Source of the DNA: Odoribacter sp. AF15-53
GTDB lineage: Bacteria > Bacteroidota > Bacteroidia > Bacteroidales > Marinifilaceae
Assembly (NCBI RefSeq): GCF_003479425.1
Contig: NZ_QUHC01000004.1
Span: 62,001 to 126,000, forward strand
DNA length: 64,000 nt
Direction of reading: 5' to 3'
The first letter of the stretch is position 1, and every line of letters starts with the position of its first letter. Of the stretch, positions 16,990 through 25,350 are shown piece by piece. The translations under genes and the position numbers were made by a program. The notes beneath the pieces are model-generated. The model was not told the DNA's origin. It did not search any database and saw only the letters and a program-made list of their open reading frames with translations.

Positions 16990-17026
16990 TTTGGATATTA
17001 GAAAAGTGTTCGTATATTTGCGAACA
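16990..17026 (+). promoter_or_regulatory. ars promoter with ArsR-type operator
   Basis: TTTG (16990-16993), exactly 19 bp, then TATATTTG (17013-17020): a full Bacteroidetes promoter. The -7 box lies within an inverted repeat, TGTTCG-N8-CGAACA (17007-17026), so a bound repressor would block RNA polymerase. Expected transcription start is about 17027, 15 bp before the arsR ATG. Confidence 0.7.
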
Positions 17027-17041
17027 ACGAACAATGATATT

Positions 17042-17365
17042 ATGGAGAAGAAGAAATACACGGAAGAGCAAGAGAAGATTGCTCGTTTTGCGAAGGCCAT
17101 GGGGCATCCGGCCAGAATGGCTATCTTGGATTTCTTGGTGAAACAAGAGAATTGTTATTTCGGGGAGATTCACGAGGAATTGCCTATTGCTAAAGCAACG
17201 GTTTCGCAGCATTTGAAGGAGTTGAAAGATTCGGGATTGATCCAGGGGGAGATTGAGACCCCGAAGGTGAAGTATTGTATTAACCGTGAAAACTGGGAAT
17301 TGGCCAGTGCTTTGTTTGCCGGGTTCTTTTGCGAGTGTAAGAAGAAAAAATCGTGTTGCGGGTAA
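17042..17365 (+). CDS. arsR: ArsR-family metalloregulator
   Basis: A winged-helix repressor of 107 residues from ATG 17042. The frame is open further upstream to 16931, but the promoter and operator lie in that part, so 17042 is the start. The HTH region is [29 protein letters not shown]. The end is Cys-rich: [13 protein letters not shown]. Classical ArsR sensors bind As(III) through Cys in the DNA-recognition helix, but here the candidate ligands are C-terminal (CEC and CC) plus ENCYF near residue 35. This matches ArsR types that sense at the C-terminus. It heads the ars operon and should repress it until arsenite binds. Confidence 0.9.
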   Translation: MEKKKYTEEQEKIARFAKAMGHPARMAILDFLVKQENCYFGEIHEELPIAKATVSQHLKELKDSGLIQGEIETPKVKYCINRENWELASALFAGFFCECKKKKSCCG

Positions 17366-17387
17366 CACTATTTTTTTGCATGTAATG

Positions 17388-17403
17388 TTCGTAGTTCTAC
17401 GAA
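17388..17403. promoter_or_regulatory. Second palindrome in the ars operon
   Basis: Perfect inverted repeat TTCGTAG-TT-CTACGAA between arsR and the thioredoxin-like gene. It shares TTCG/CGAA with the operator at 17007-17026 and could be a second ArsR site. I see no convincing promoter next to it. Confidence 0.4.
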
Positions 17404-17436
17404 ATACGTATATTGATAAATTAAACTAGATGAATT

Positions 17437-17670
17437 ATGGAAATTAAGATTTTAGGTACAGGATGCGCGAAATGTAGGGCCATGTTTCAGTTGACGGAAC
17501 AGGCGGTGAACGAGTTGAGATTGGAGGCTAGTGTGGTGAAAGAGGAGGATATTTTGAAGATTATCAGTTATAAGGTTCTGGGGCTCCCGGCGTTGGTGGT
17601 CGACGGGGAGGTGGTGTCGGCAGGGCATGATTTGACGAAAGAGGAGATTAAAGTATTAATCGCTAAATAG
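17437..17670 (+). CDS. arsE: Thioredoxin-like small redox protein (ArsE-type)
   Basis: A 77-residue protein with the redox motif GCAKC (Cys10 and Cys13) in a glutaredoxin/thioredoxin fold of the TM0996/MTH895 type. The cis-Pro loop GLPALVVDGEVVSAG is present. In arsEFG operons, as described for Shewanella putrefaciens, such a protein works with ArsF and ArsG in resistance to nitro- and amino-aromatic arsenicals. The next two genes here are exactly ArsF- and ArsG-like, which supports that reading. It lies 71 bp after arsR and 9 bp before arsF. A general role in delivering electrons to arsenate reduction is an alternative. Confidence 0.75.
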   Translation: MEIKILGTGCAKCRAMFQLTEQAVNELRLEASVVKEEDILKIISYKVLGLPALVVDGEVVSAGHDLTKEEIKVLIAK

Positions 17671-17679
17671 AATACGGGT

Positions 17680-18117
17680 ATGAAAGGAGTGTTGTATGTG
17701 ATCGCGGCTGTGGCGTTGTTTGTCGCTTGCGGGAACGGGGCAAAGAAGAAGGCCGTGTCGGAAGAGAAAAGTCAATTAACAGGTGACCGGGTGGAAGTGC
17801 TTTATTTTCACGGGGCGCAACGTTGCGTGACTTGTAACGCGATTGAAGCGGAAACGAAAGCATTGCTTGACAGCGTTTACGCGAAGGAGATCAAAGCGGG
17901 TAAAGTGGTTTTTAAAGAGGTTGATATTTCGAAGAAGGAGAACGAGAAATTGGCAGACAAGTACGAGGTAACTTGGTCTTCGCTTTTCGTGAACGGTTGG
18001 AAAGAGGGACAGGAGACGGTGAATAACATGACGGATTTTGCGTTTTCGTACGTGAAAGCAGCTCCCGACACGTTCCGGAAAGGCGTTCGGGAGAAAGTAG
18101 ATAGTTTGTTAAGGTAG
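17680..18117 (+). CDS. arsF: ArsF-family lipoprotein with thioredoxin-like fold
   Basis: A 145-residue protein. The N-terminus MKGVLYVIAAVALFVACGNG is a lipoprotein signal with Cys17 as the lipidated residue. The mature part carries YFHGAQRCVTCNAIE with a CxxC pair, followed by a thioredoxin-like segment with WSSLFVNGWKEG. It matches the ArsF family, named for the nitro-aromatic arsenical nitroreductase component of arsEFG. The lipid anchor would place it on the periplasmic face, near the ArsG membrane protein. The biochemical role in gut Bacteroidales is not known to me. It could also reduce disulfides of the permease. Confidence 0.75.
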   Translation: MKGVLYVIAAVALFVACGNGAKKKAVSEEKSQLTGDRVEVLYFHGAQRCVTCNAIEAETKALLDSVYAKEIKAGKVVFKEVDISKKENEKLADKYEVTWSSLFVNGWKEGQETVNNMTDFAFSYVKAAPDTFRKGVREKVDSLLR

Positions 18118-18123
18118 TAGGAT

Positions 18124-18831
18124 ATGGAGTATCTTCAATCGTTAATAGATAATAGCAATGTCCCGTTGATCACGGCTTTTTTGCTGGGGTTGCTGACTGC
18201 GGTGAGTCCTTGCCCGTTGGCGACGAATATTACGGCAATAGGTTTTATCGGGAAAGATATCGAGAGTCATCATCGAATTTTTGTCAACGGGTTGCTCTAC
18301 GCGTTAGGGCGGGTTCTGGCTTACACGGCCTTGGGTTTTATCCTGATCCCGATTCTCCGGGAGGGGGCGAGTATGTTTGCCGTGCAAAAGGTGGTGGCTA
18401 AGTACGGGGAAATGTTGCTTGCCCCGGCGCTGATCGTGGTTGGAGTGTATATGCTGGGCGTGTTCCGTTTGAAATTGCCGATGTTGAACGTGGGGAGTGA
18501 TAAGTTGAAACAACGGAGTCGCGGCGCGTGGGGAGCTTTGTTGTTGGGGGTGTTGTTTGCCTTGGCTTTTTGTCCCACGAGCGGGGTGTTTTACTTCGGG
18601 ATGTTGATTCCGATGTCAGCGGCAGAATCGGGTGGGTATCTTTTACCCGTGGTTTATGCTATTGCTACCGGTTTACCGGTGATTATCGTGGCTTGGATTC
18701 TGGCGTATAGCGTGGCCCGGCTTGGGAAGTTTTACAACCGGATGCAGGTATTCGAACGTTGGTTTCGTAAGGTGGTTGCCGTGTTGTTTATTGGTGTCGG
18801 AGTGTATTACGGGTATATTACTTATTTTTAA
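18124..18831 (+). CDS. arsG: ArsG-family arsenical efflux permease
   Basis: A membrane protein of 235 residues with six hydrophobic segments, related to the DsbD/CcdA fold. Conserved Cys-Pro motifs lie in helix 1 (LLTAVSPCPLATNI) and in the second half (LAFCPTSGVFYFGML), a pattern typical of CcdA-like electron-transfer proteins and of ArsG. In the ArsEFG system ArsG is proposed to export trivalent aromatic arsenicals. Only 6 bp separate it from arsF and 11 bp from arsD, so translation is probably coupled. The alternative is a CcdA-type thiol transporter that keeps ArsF reduced. Confidence 0.78.
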   Translation: MEYLQSLIDNSNVPLITAFLLGLLTAVSPCPLATNITAIGFIGKDIESHHRIFVNGLLYALGRVLAYTALGFILIPILREGASMFAVQKVVAKYGEMLLAPALIVVGVYMLGVFRLKLPMLNVGSDKLKQRSRGAWGALLLGVLFALAFCPTSGVFYFGMLIPMSAAESGGYLLPVVYAIATGLPVIIVAWILAYSVARLGKFYNRMQVFERWFRKVVAVLFIGVGVYYGYITYF

Positions 18832-18842
18832 AATATCAGGTT

Positions 18843-19166
18843 ATGAATACAATAGAGATTTTTGATCCGGCGATGTGTTGTCCTACGGGGTTATGCGGGC
18901 CGAATATCAATCCGGAATTATTACGGATAGCGGCAGGGATAGAGACTTTGAAGCGTCAGGGAATTCATGTTGCCCGACATAATTTGCGGGATGAACCGCA
19001 GTTATACGTGTCGAATCGGGTCGTGAACGAGTACTTGAAAGAGCATGGAGCGGAGGCGTTACCGATCACGTTGGTAAATGGGATTGTCGTGGTGTCGAAA
19101 GGGTACCCGACAAATGAACAATTGAGTGAATGGACCGGGGGCTCGGTAAAGATCGAAGGGATATAG
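18843..19166 (+). CDS. arsD: Arsenite metallochaperone ArsD
   Basis: A 107-residue protein with the ArsD start IEIFDPAMCCPTGLCGP. Cys12, Cys13 and Cys18 are the As(III)-binding residues used to pass arsenite to ArsA. The thioredoxin-like body continues with ALPITLVNGIVVVSKGYPTN. E. coli-type ArsD has a further C-terminal Cys pair that is missing here, as in many chaperone-only forms. Its gene directly precedes arsA, the partner ATPase, with a 113-bp spacer that holds a small repeat. Confidence 0.93.
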   Translation: MNTIEIFDPAMCCPTGLCGPNINPELLRIAAGIETLKRQGIHVARHNLRDEPQLYVSNRVVNEYLKEHGAEALPITLVNGIVVVSKGYPTNEQLSEWTGGSVKIEGI

Positions 19167-19279
19167 GCTGAAGTTCCAGCCGGGTTTGTCAAAAGTTTGT
19201 GAAGTTTATGAACTGGAGCTGAGGCGTTTTAACGCTTTGGTCTTGGGTGTGTTGTTTTTAATCATTAAAAGAAATATAT
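19167..19279. other. Spacer with repeat remnant between arsD and arsA
   Basis: It contains AAGTTTGTGAAGTTTATGAACTGGAGCTGAGG, related to the 12230-12330 repeats, and a small hairpin GCGTT-TT-AACGC at 19224-19235. There is no promoter or T-tract that would clearly split the operon. Confidence 0.35.
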
Positions 19280-21001
19280 ATGAAAGCGTTTAGTTTATCT
19301 GCGATTAAGTTGACAAAGTATTTGTTTTTCACCGGTAAAGGTGGTGTTGGAAAGACTTCGGTAGCTTGTGCCACGGCGGTCGGATTGGCCGATCAGGGTA
19401 AGAAAATCCTGTTGATCAGTACCGATCCGGCATCGAATTTACAGGACGTGTTTAACCAGCCGTTAAACGGGCATGGTTCGGAGATTCAAGATGTCCCGGG
19501 GTTAACCGTGGTGAATCTTAACCCGGAAGAGGCGGCGGCCGAATACCGGGAACGGGTGATCGGTCCTTATCGGGGGGCTTTGCCGGAAAGTGTGATACGT
19601 AATATGGAGGAACAGTTATCGGGGTCTTGTACGGTGGAGATCGCCGCGTTTAACGAGTTCTCTGATTTTATCACGGACAAGAAGAAGCAGGCAGAGTTTG
19701 ATCATATCATTTTTGACACGGCACCGACGGGTCACACGTTGCGTATGTTGCAATTGCCCTCGGCATGGAGTACGTTTATAAACGAGAGTACTCACGGGGC
19801 ATCGTGTTTGGGGCAGTTGTCCGGTTTGGAGGAACGGAAAGAGGTTTATAAGCAGGCCGTGGCAACTTTGGCCGACGAGGGGATGACGAGTCTGGTTTTG
19901 GTGAGTCGTCCGGAAGAGTCGGCTTTGCGTGAGGCGGCTCGTACTTCTGTTGAATTGCAGTTGTTGGGAATTAATAATCAATTACTCGTGGTGAACGGGG
20001 TGTTGCAGGTTGCCGATGGGAGTGATCCGGTTGCCCGGCAGATGTATGAACGGCAGCAGGCGGCGTTGAGCGGGATGCCAGACGTCTTGGGCACGTTCTC
20101 TATATATAGCGTGCCGTTGCGGTCTTATAATTTATCAGACGTGCGGAATGTCAGAAGGATGTTGCATGATGATTCTTTGTTGGAAGGCTTAGCTCGTGTG
20201 TCTGTTGCCGGGGAAAAGAGTCTGGATGATTTGATTAATGATCTGTATGTTTCCGGTAAGCGTGTTGTTTTTACAATGGGTAAAGGAGGTGTCGGGAAAA
20301 CGACGTTGGCTACTCGTATCGCGTTAGGATTGAACGAGCGGGGTGTAAAGGTGCATTTGACAACGACGGATCCGGCGAATCATTTGAATTATGATCTGGC
20401 GATAGAGGCCGGTGTTACAGTGAGCCGTATTGATGAGGCAGAAGTGCTGGAGGATTACAAGAATGAGGTGCGGGCGAAGGCTTCGACGGCGATTAGTCCG
20501 GAGGATATGGAATATATAGAAGAAGATTTACGCTCTCCCTGTACGCAGGAGATTGCCGTGTTTAAAGCCTTCGCTGAGATCGTGGACCGGGCGGATTCGG
20601 AGGTGGTTGTGATCGACACGGCTCCCACGGGACACACGCTTTTGTTGTTGGATGCAACGGAGAGTTATCATCGGGAGGTGCAACGTACACAGGGGGATAG
20701 TTCCGAGACCGTGAGAAATCTGTTGCCGCGTTTGCGAAACGAGCGGGAAACGGAAGTGGTGATCGTGACTTTGCCGGAAGCGACACCTGTTTACGAGGCG
20801 GAACGGTTGCAGCAGGATTTACGGCGTGCGGGAATTCATAACAAGTGGTGGATCGTGAATTCCTGTCTTTCGTTGACAAGCACGAATGATAGTTTCTTAC
20901 AGGCAAAGGCTCGGAATGAATTGGGGTGGATCGAGCGGGTGAAGGAGTTGTCCGGGGGAAACACGGCACTTGTTGAGTGGACTAACGAGTGTGTTTTATG
21001 A
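19280..21001 (+). CDS. arsA: Arsenite-stimulated ATPase ArsA
   Basis: A 573-residue two-domain ATPase, the standard ArsA length. Each half has a deviant Walker A, GKGGVGKT (first at residues 19-26, second at about 335), and the ArsA signature DTAPTGHTL. The three arsenite-binding cysteines are all present in their contexts: LSGSCTVEI, HGASCLGQL and LRSPCTQEI. ArsA takes As(III) from ArsD and energises an efflux carrier at the membrane. The carrier here is an Acr3-type protein (next gene), not the E. coli ArsB type. The spacing of 29 bp to acr3 indicates one transcript. Confidence 0.96.
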   Translation: MKAFSLSAIKLTKYLFFTGKGGVGKTSVACATAVGLADQGKKILLISTDPASNLQDVFNQPLNGHGSEIQDVPGLTVVNLNPEEAAAEYRERVIGPYRGALPESVIRNMEEQLSGSCTVEIAAFNEFSDFITDKKKQAEFDHIIFDTAPTGHTLRMLQLPSAWSTFINESTHGASCLGQLSGLEERKEVYKQAVATLADEGMTSLVLVSRPEESALREAARTSVELQLLGINNQLLVVNGVLQVADGSDPVARQMYERQQAALSGMPDVLGTFSIYSVPLRSYNLSDVRNVRRMLHDDSLLEGLARVSVAGEKSLDDLINDLYVSGKRVVFTMGKGGVGKTTLATRIALGLNERGVKVHLTTTDPANHLNYDLAIEAGVTVSRIDEAEVLEDYKNEVRAKASTAISPEDMEYIEEDLRSPCTQEIAVFKAFAEIVDRADSEVVVIDTAPTGHTLLLLDATESYHREVQRTQGDSSETVRNLLPRLRNERETEVVIVTLPEATPVYEAERLQQDLRRAGIHNKWWIVNSCLSLTSTNDSFLQAKARNELGWIERVKELSGGNTALVEWTNECVL

Positions 21002-21030
21002 GTTGTATTGGATGAAAGAATAAGGATGTT

Positions 21031-22080
21031 ATGGGAACGAAACAAGGTATAGGTTTTTTCGAGCGCTACCTGACAATTTGGGTGATGTTGTGTATCATGG
21101 TGGGTATCGCGATCGGACAATGGCTTCCGGTGATCCCGCGGGTGTTGAGCCGTTTGGAATACGCTAATGTCTCAATTCCGGTGGCCGTGTTGATCTGGTT
21201 GATGATTTACCCGATGATGTTGAAGGTGGATTTCCGGAGCGTGCGGGATGTGGGAAAGCGACCCAAGGGTATTGTTATTACCTGCGTGACGAATTGGTTG
21301 ATCAAGCCATTCACGATGTTTGGTATTGCTTATTTATTCTTCTACGTGGTGTTCCGGACGCTGATTCCGGCGGAGTTGGCTGGGGAGTATCTGGCGGGAG
21401 CCGTGTTGCTTGGGGCGGCTCCTTGCACGGCAATGGTTTTCGTGTGGAGTTACCTGACCCGGGGGGATGCTGCCTACACGTTAGTGCAAGTGGCGTTGAA
21501 TGATTTGATTATTCTCGTGGCGTTCGTACCGATCGTGGCATTGTTGCTGGGAGTGGGAGGGGTGGCTATCCCGTGGGATACTTTGTTCCTGTCCGTGGTG
21601 TTGTTCGTGGTGATTCCTTTGGTGGCGGGAATCGTGACACGTACGAGGGTTATCCGTCGACGGGGCATAGTTTATTTTAACGAGGTGTTCGTGAAGAAAT
21701 TTGACAATTACACGGTTGGCGGGCTGTTGTTGACGTTAGTTATTTTATTCTCGTTCCAGGGAAAGATTATTTTGAGTAACCCGTTGCACATTTTATTGAT
21801 TGCAGTTCCGTTGGTGTTGCAAACCGTGTTGATCTTTTTCGTGGCTTACGGCTGGGCGAGGTGGTGGAAGTTACCTCACGAGATAGCCGCCCCGGCGGGA
21901 ATGATCGGGGCCAGTAATTTTTTCGAATTGGCCGTTGCCGTGGCAATATCGCTCTTCGGTTTGCAATCCGGGGCGGCATTGGTGACCGTGGTTGGGGTAT
22001 TGGTGGAAGTTCCCGTGATGCTGGCACTGGTTCGGGTGGCGAACGGGACGAGGACTTGGTTCTCGAAAAGTAATTTATGA
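21031..22080 (+). CDS. arsB: ACR3-family arsenite efflux transporter
   Basis: A membrane protein of 349 residues with ten hydrophobic segments, the usual Acr3 size. Family features include LIWLMIYPMMLKVDF in helix 2, GAAPCTAMVFVWSYL with the essential Cys, and EIAAPAGMIGASNFFELAVAVAISLFG near the end. Acr3 carriers export As(III) by proton exchange. Here an ArsA ATPase and ArsD chaperone are encoded just upstream, so the pump may be ATP-assisted. It is the last gene of the ars operon. No strong terminator follows it. Confidence 0.95.
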   Translation: MGTKQGIGFFERYLTIWVMLCIMVGIAIGQWLPVIPRVLSRLEYANVSIPVAVLIWLMIYPMMLKVDFRSVRDVGKRPKGIVITCVTNWLIKPFTMFGIAYLFFYVVFRTLIPAELAGEYLAGAVLLGAAPCTAMVFVWSYLTRGDAAYTLVQVALNDLIILVAFVPIVALLLGVGGVAIPWDTLFLSVVLFVVIPLVAGIVTRTRVIRRRGIVYFNEVFVKKFDNYTVGGLLLTLVILFSFQGKIILSNPLHILLIAVPLVLQTVLIFFVAYGWARWWKLPHEIAAPAGMIGASNFFELAVAVAISLFGLQSGAALVTVVGVLVEVPVMLALVRVANGTRTWFSKSNL

Positions 22081-22127
22081 GAAAATGGGGTTGTATTCTT
22101 AAATGTTGCTTGCATGTAAGTTTATAC

Positions 22128-22135
22128 TAAATTTG
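22128..22135 (+). promoter_or_regulatory. Candidate promoter for the YbjN-like/protease operon
   Basis: TAAATTTG matches TAnnTTTG. A GTTG lies at the -33 position with 19-bp spacing. The resulting 5' leader would be about 215 nt and includes a stem GCGCTC/GAGCGC (22288-22320). Nothing else is seen in the 276-bp gap 22081-22356. Confidence 0.4.
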
Positions 22136-22356
22136 TATAAAAACAAAGTTTTCCGGTAATGGCGTGCGTTATGGGGAAATTATACAGGTTGGGTTGATTT
22201 TAAGAACTTTACGTGTGGAGGCTGATTCGTGATGATATTTTTCTTCATTCGCGTGGTGTATATCTCGGATAATTGTATAATTTTATAGCGCTCCCGTGTG
22301 GATGTGGCATGGATGAGCGCGTGAATCATAATTATTTATTTAATACACTATAAGTC

Positions 22357-23694
22357 ATGAAACAAACATTGACATTTAATCTCTCCACGATCGCTTCCAC
22401 GGAAAGTAAGATCAAGGTTGATCATTTCGATACGAGCGTGGAGGCGTTCGATAACGGAGAATATTTAAAGTCGTTTTACGCTTTGTTGGATTACGTGAAC
22501 GACGAGTTTCGCGAAAAATACGGGAACGCTAAGGGAACAGAATTTAATATTCCTCACGGTTCGATCGTGGTGAATATTAAGATCGAAGATGATCAGTTGG
22601 TGATTCACGCCCCGTTTCTCTCCTTGCCTGAAAAGAACCGGATACCCTTGTTGAGACAGATCGCGGGATTGAATTTTAATGATCTGGATCTGGCCCAGAT
22701 CGAGTTGAAGAAAGATCGTCTGGCGTTCGAGTACAGTTGTCCTCTGGCGTTGGCAAATCCTTACAAGATATATTATATCCTTCAAGAAATTTGTAGCACG
22801 GGCGATAAGTACGATGATGAGTTCGAGACGAAGTTCGGGGCTCAACGGGTGTACGAGCCGAAGGTGACACCTTTTGACGAGGAGACGTTGAACACGGTTT
22901 ACGAGGTGATCCAGTTGAGTTGTAAAGAGTGTATGGACGCGGTAAAAGGGTTTGAGGTTGATCGGAAGTACGGGTTCGCTTGGAACGTGTTGGATACCAC
23001 GATCCTGAAAGTGTTGTATTATGCTCACCCGCAAGGACAGTTATTGAATGACTTGAATAAAGCGGTTGCCGAGATGGATCGGGAGGATATCCCGTTGCCG
23101 GAAGTGGTAAACTTCGGGAAGTCGGTGATTGCCCGTTTGCAAGGGATGACGAAAGAGCAGCTTGCCGAGGATTTGTATTTCGTGGAGACATTCATTTCCG
23201 ACAAGCGGCGTTCTAACCTGAAGAATATCCAGGAGAATTTCGAGAACTCGTATAATCGTGCCACGCAAGCATTCGAGTCCAATGATTACATGACTTGTTG
23301 CTTGATGATCGTCTACAAGTTCTACGAGATGTATTATTACAATAACGTGCAGGATGACGTGAATGCCGTGGTTGTACGCGCTTTGGAAAAATCCTCTGCT
23401 AAACCGTGGGATGAGGCAGCCCCGATTTTGCATGCCGCCATGGATAATATCATGGAGGGAGAGCTTGACGAGGATGATGACGAGGAAGAAGGTGAATTCG
23501 ACATGTCGCAGATGATACAAGGAATGCAACAAGCCGTGCAAGCCATGCAAAGCGGTGGCGGTATGGTGGAATACATGCAGAAGGTGCAAGAATTGCAACA
23601 GCAGTTGGCAGCCGGGCAAGTCGGCATGGACGAGTATTTGCAGAAAGTTCAACAGTTAGCAGCCACTTATATGGGTGGCGGTCAGCAACAATAA
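22357..23694 (+). CDS. Uncharacterised protein with YbjN/chaperone-like N-terminal region
   Basis: A 445-residue cytosolic protein with no signal peptide. Residues about 25-150 (FNIPHGSIVVNIKIEDDQLVIHAPFLSLPEKNRIPLLRQIAGLNFNDL and on) have the alternating-strand pattern of YbjN/type III secretion chaperone-like domains. This pattern appears again in the next gene's C-terminus. The middle is helical. The end has an acidic run (ELDEDDDEEEGEFD) followed by a Gln/Met-rich tail (MIQGMQQAVQAMQSGGGM, ending GGGQQQ). I cannot name a family. It starts an apparent two-gene operon with the S1 protease, 16 bp apart, so it is likely a partner or substrate of that protease. Confidence 0.75.
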   Translation: MKQTLTFNLSTIASTESKIKVDHFDTSVEAFDNGEYLKSFYALLDYVNDEFREKYGNAKGTEFNIPHGSIVVNIKIEDDQLVIHAPFLSLPEKNRIPLLRQIAGLNFNDLDLAQIELKKDRLAFEYSCPLALANPYKIYYILQEICSTGDKYDDEFETKFGAQRVYEPKVTPFDEETLNTVYEVIQLSCKECMDAVKGFEVDRKYGFAWNVLDTTILKVLYYAHPQGQLLNDLNKAVAEMDREDIPLPEVVNFGKSVIARLQGMTKEQLAEDLYFVETFISDKRRSNLKNIQENFENSYNRATQAFESNDYMTCCLMIVYKFYEMYYYNNVQDDVNAVVVRALEKSSAKPWDEAAPILHAAMDNIMEGELDEDDDEEEGEFDMSQMIQGMQQAVQAMQSGGGMVEYMQKVQELQQQLAAGQVGMDEYLQKVQQLAATYMGGGQQQ

Positions 23695-23710
23695 TGAAAT
23701 TTAATACACT

Positions 23711-24790
23711 ATGGAACAGAATATTTTTAACGCTGTATATAAGGTAAATCATGCTGGCGGGTCAGGCAGTTGTTTTTACCTGAAAAATAAGGATCTCTTC
23801 GTGACGAATTTCCACGTGGTAGACGGGTTTCGTGAAGTTGCCCTGCAAGATAATGATAAGAACCGTTTTTACGCCAGGGTGGTGTTGGTGAATCCGGCTA
23901 AGGATATTGCTTTGTTGAAGGCAGACGGTGATTTCTCTACCCTGCCGGAGATTAATTTATCCGTTTTGGACACGGTTTCTATCGGTCAAAAGATTAACGT
24001 GGCGGGTTACCCGTTCGGGATGCCTTTCACGGTGACCGAGGGAACGGTCTCTTCTCCTAGGCAGTTGATTAACGATAGTTATTATATCCAGACGGATGCG
24101 GCCGTGAATCCGGGAAATAGCGGGGGACCGATGTTCAACGATCAGAATGAACTGGTGGCTATCACTGCCAGCAAGATCACGGATGCGGATAACATGGGAT
24201 TCGGTATCCCGGTAGCTTCGTTACGGGAATTACTGGAACAGATCGGTGATCTGGATACGGATGTGTTTAACGTGCAATGTAATAGTTGTGACGAGTTTAT
24301 TTCTGACGAGGAGGAATATTGCCCCTCTTGCGGGGACAAGTTGCCGGAGAATATTTTTAAAGAACGTTCGTTGACCGATCTGGCCGTTTTCTGCGAGGAA
24401 GCGATCGAGGCGATGGGGATTAATCCCGTGCTGGCGCGTGTCGGTTACGAGAGTTGGGTATTCCACAAAGGAAGTTCGGAAATCCGGATGTTCGTTTATC
24501 AACGCTCTTATTTGTTGTGTACTTCGCCGATTAACGTGTTGCCGAAGAAGAATCTCGAACCGGTGTTGACTTACTTGCTTGACGCGGGAGTGAAACCTTA
24601 CCAGTTGGGACTGGACGGTAACCAGATTTATCTCTCTTACCGGATTCATATTTCCGACGTGTTCTCGGATTATGCCGACGAGATACAAAAAAATATCACG
24701 AACATGGCTTTCAAGGCGGATGAATTGGATAATTACCTGATGGATACGTTCGGGTGCGAGTTGTCCGAGTATGCCAAGAAGGATGCTTGA
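23711..24790 (+). CDS. Cytosolic trypsin-like serine protease with zinc ribbon and YbjN-like domain
   Basis: A 359-residue protein. Residues 1-180 are an S1C trypsin-like domain with the complete triad His35 (TNFHVVDGF), Asp65 (AKDIALLK) and Ser137 (NPGNSGGPMF). A zinc-ribbon follows with Cys190, Cys193, Cys204 and Cys207 (CNSC, CPSCG). The C-terminal region (about 215-350) looks like the YbjN-like domain of the upstream gene. There is no signal peptide and no PDZ domain, which is unusual for the DegP-like group and suggests a cytosolic enzyme. The paired gene upstream shares the domain, so the two proteins may dimerise through it (inference). The target is unknown. Confidence 0.85.
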   Translation: MEQNIFNAVYKVNHAGGSGSCFYLKNKDLFVTNFHVVDGFREVALQDNDKNRFYARVVLVNPAKDIALLKADGDFSTLPEINLSVLDTVSIGQKINVAGYPFGMPFTVTEGTVSSPRQLINDSYYIQTDAAVNPGNSGGPMFNDQNELVAITASKITDADNMGFGIPVASLRELLEQIGDLDTDVFNVQCNSCDEFISDEEEYCPSCGDKLPENIFKERSLTDLAVFCEEAIEAMGINPVLARVGYESWVFHKGSSEIRMFVYQRSYLLCTSPINVLPKKNLEPVLTYLLDAGVKPYQLGLDGNQIYLSYRIHISDVFSDYADEIQKNITNMAFKADELDNYLMDTFGCELSEYAKKDA

Positions 24791-24850
24791 TATCTGAAAA
24801 TAGATAAATAATAGATGAGGTGTGTCAAAAAGCACTTCTCCTCTAAAGTC

Positions 24851-24943
24851 ACTACCTCCTTCAACTCCCTCTTACACAGGGGGAGAGTTGATTACCAAGC
24901 GGTTTCCCCTCCCGTGTAAGGAGGGGCCGGGGGGAGGTAGTGA
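24851..24943 (+). repeat. Palindromic repeat element, copy D
   Basis: A 93-bp copy from ACTACCTCCTTCAAC to GGGGGGAGGTAGTG, with core GATTACCAAGCGGTTTCC. It has the same orientation as copies A and F. Confidence 0.75.
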
Positions 24944-25350
24944 TTCAATAAATACTTTTGGTACCCCCCTTTGTTTTAGAACTTCTTTTGCCTATATTTA
25001 CTTGTTCGTTAGTTGGGAATGACGCCTGATTTATGGTTCTTCCGTCCGGGGTACAGGGTACTTTGGGAGGGGGTATTCTGTGGTCGTGTCGGTATATCGA
25101 TGATACTTCAAGGTAAAATCGGGGGTAAGTTCACGGTGTAGATCGGCAACTTATCGGCAACTTATCGTTAACTTATCGGCAACTTACCAGGGAGACACCG
25201 GCACGAGTGTACTGGAATAGCGGGTTGACGGGCTATGACGACTATTTAGTGCTTGTTAATAAATGTATCTAATAATACGAATTTTAACTAAGTTGTATCT
25301 TTTTTAAGTAAATGATTATTAGTGGATTAGTTTGATATAAATTGTAGTAG
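24944..25350. other. Non-coding spacer with an 11-bp tandem repeat
   Basis: Four direct copies of ATCGGCAACTT (third copy ATCGTTAACTT) lie at 25142-25185. The rest of the spacer shows no gene. The phrase CTTGTTCGTTAGTT at 25002 also occurs upstream of kdp (2999). Confidence 0.5.

Noticed and set aside
25142..25185. Possible CRISPR array
   Set aside because: The 11-bp units are directly adjacent with no spacers, so this is a simple tandem repeat.
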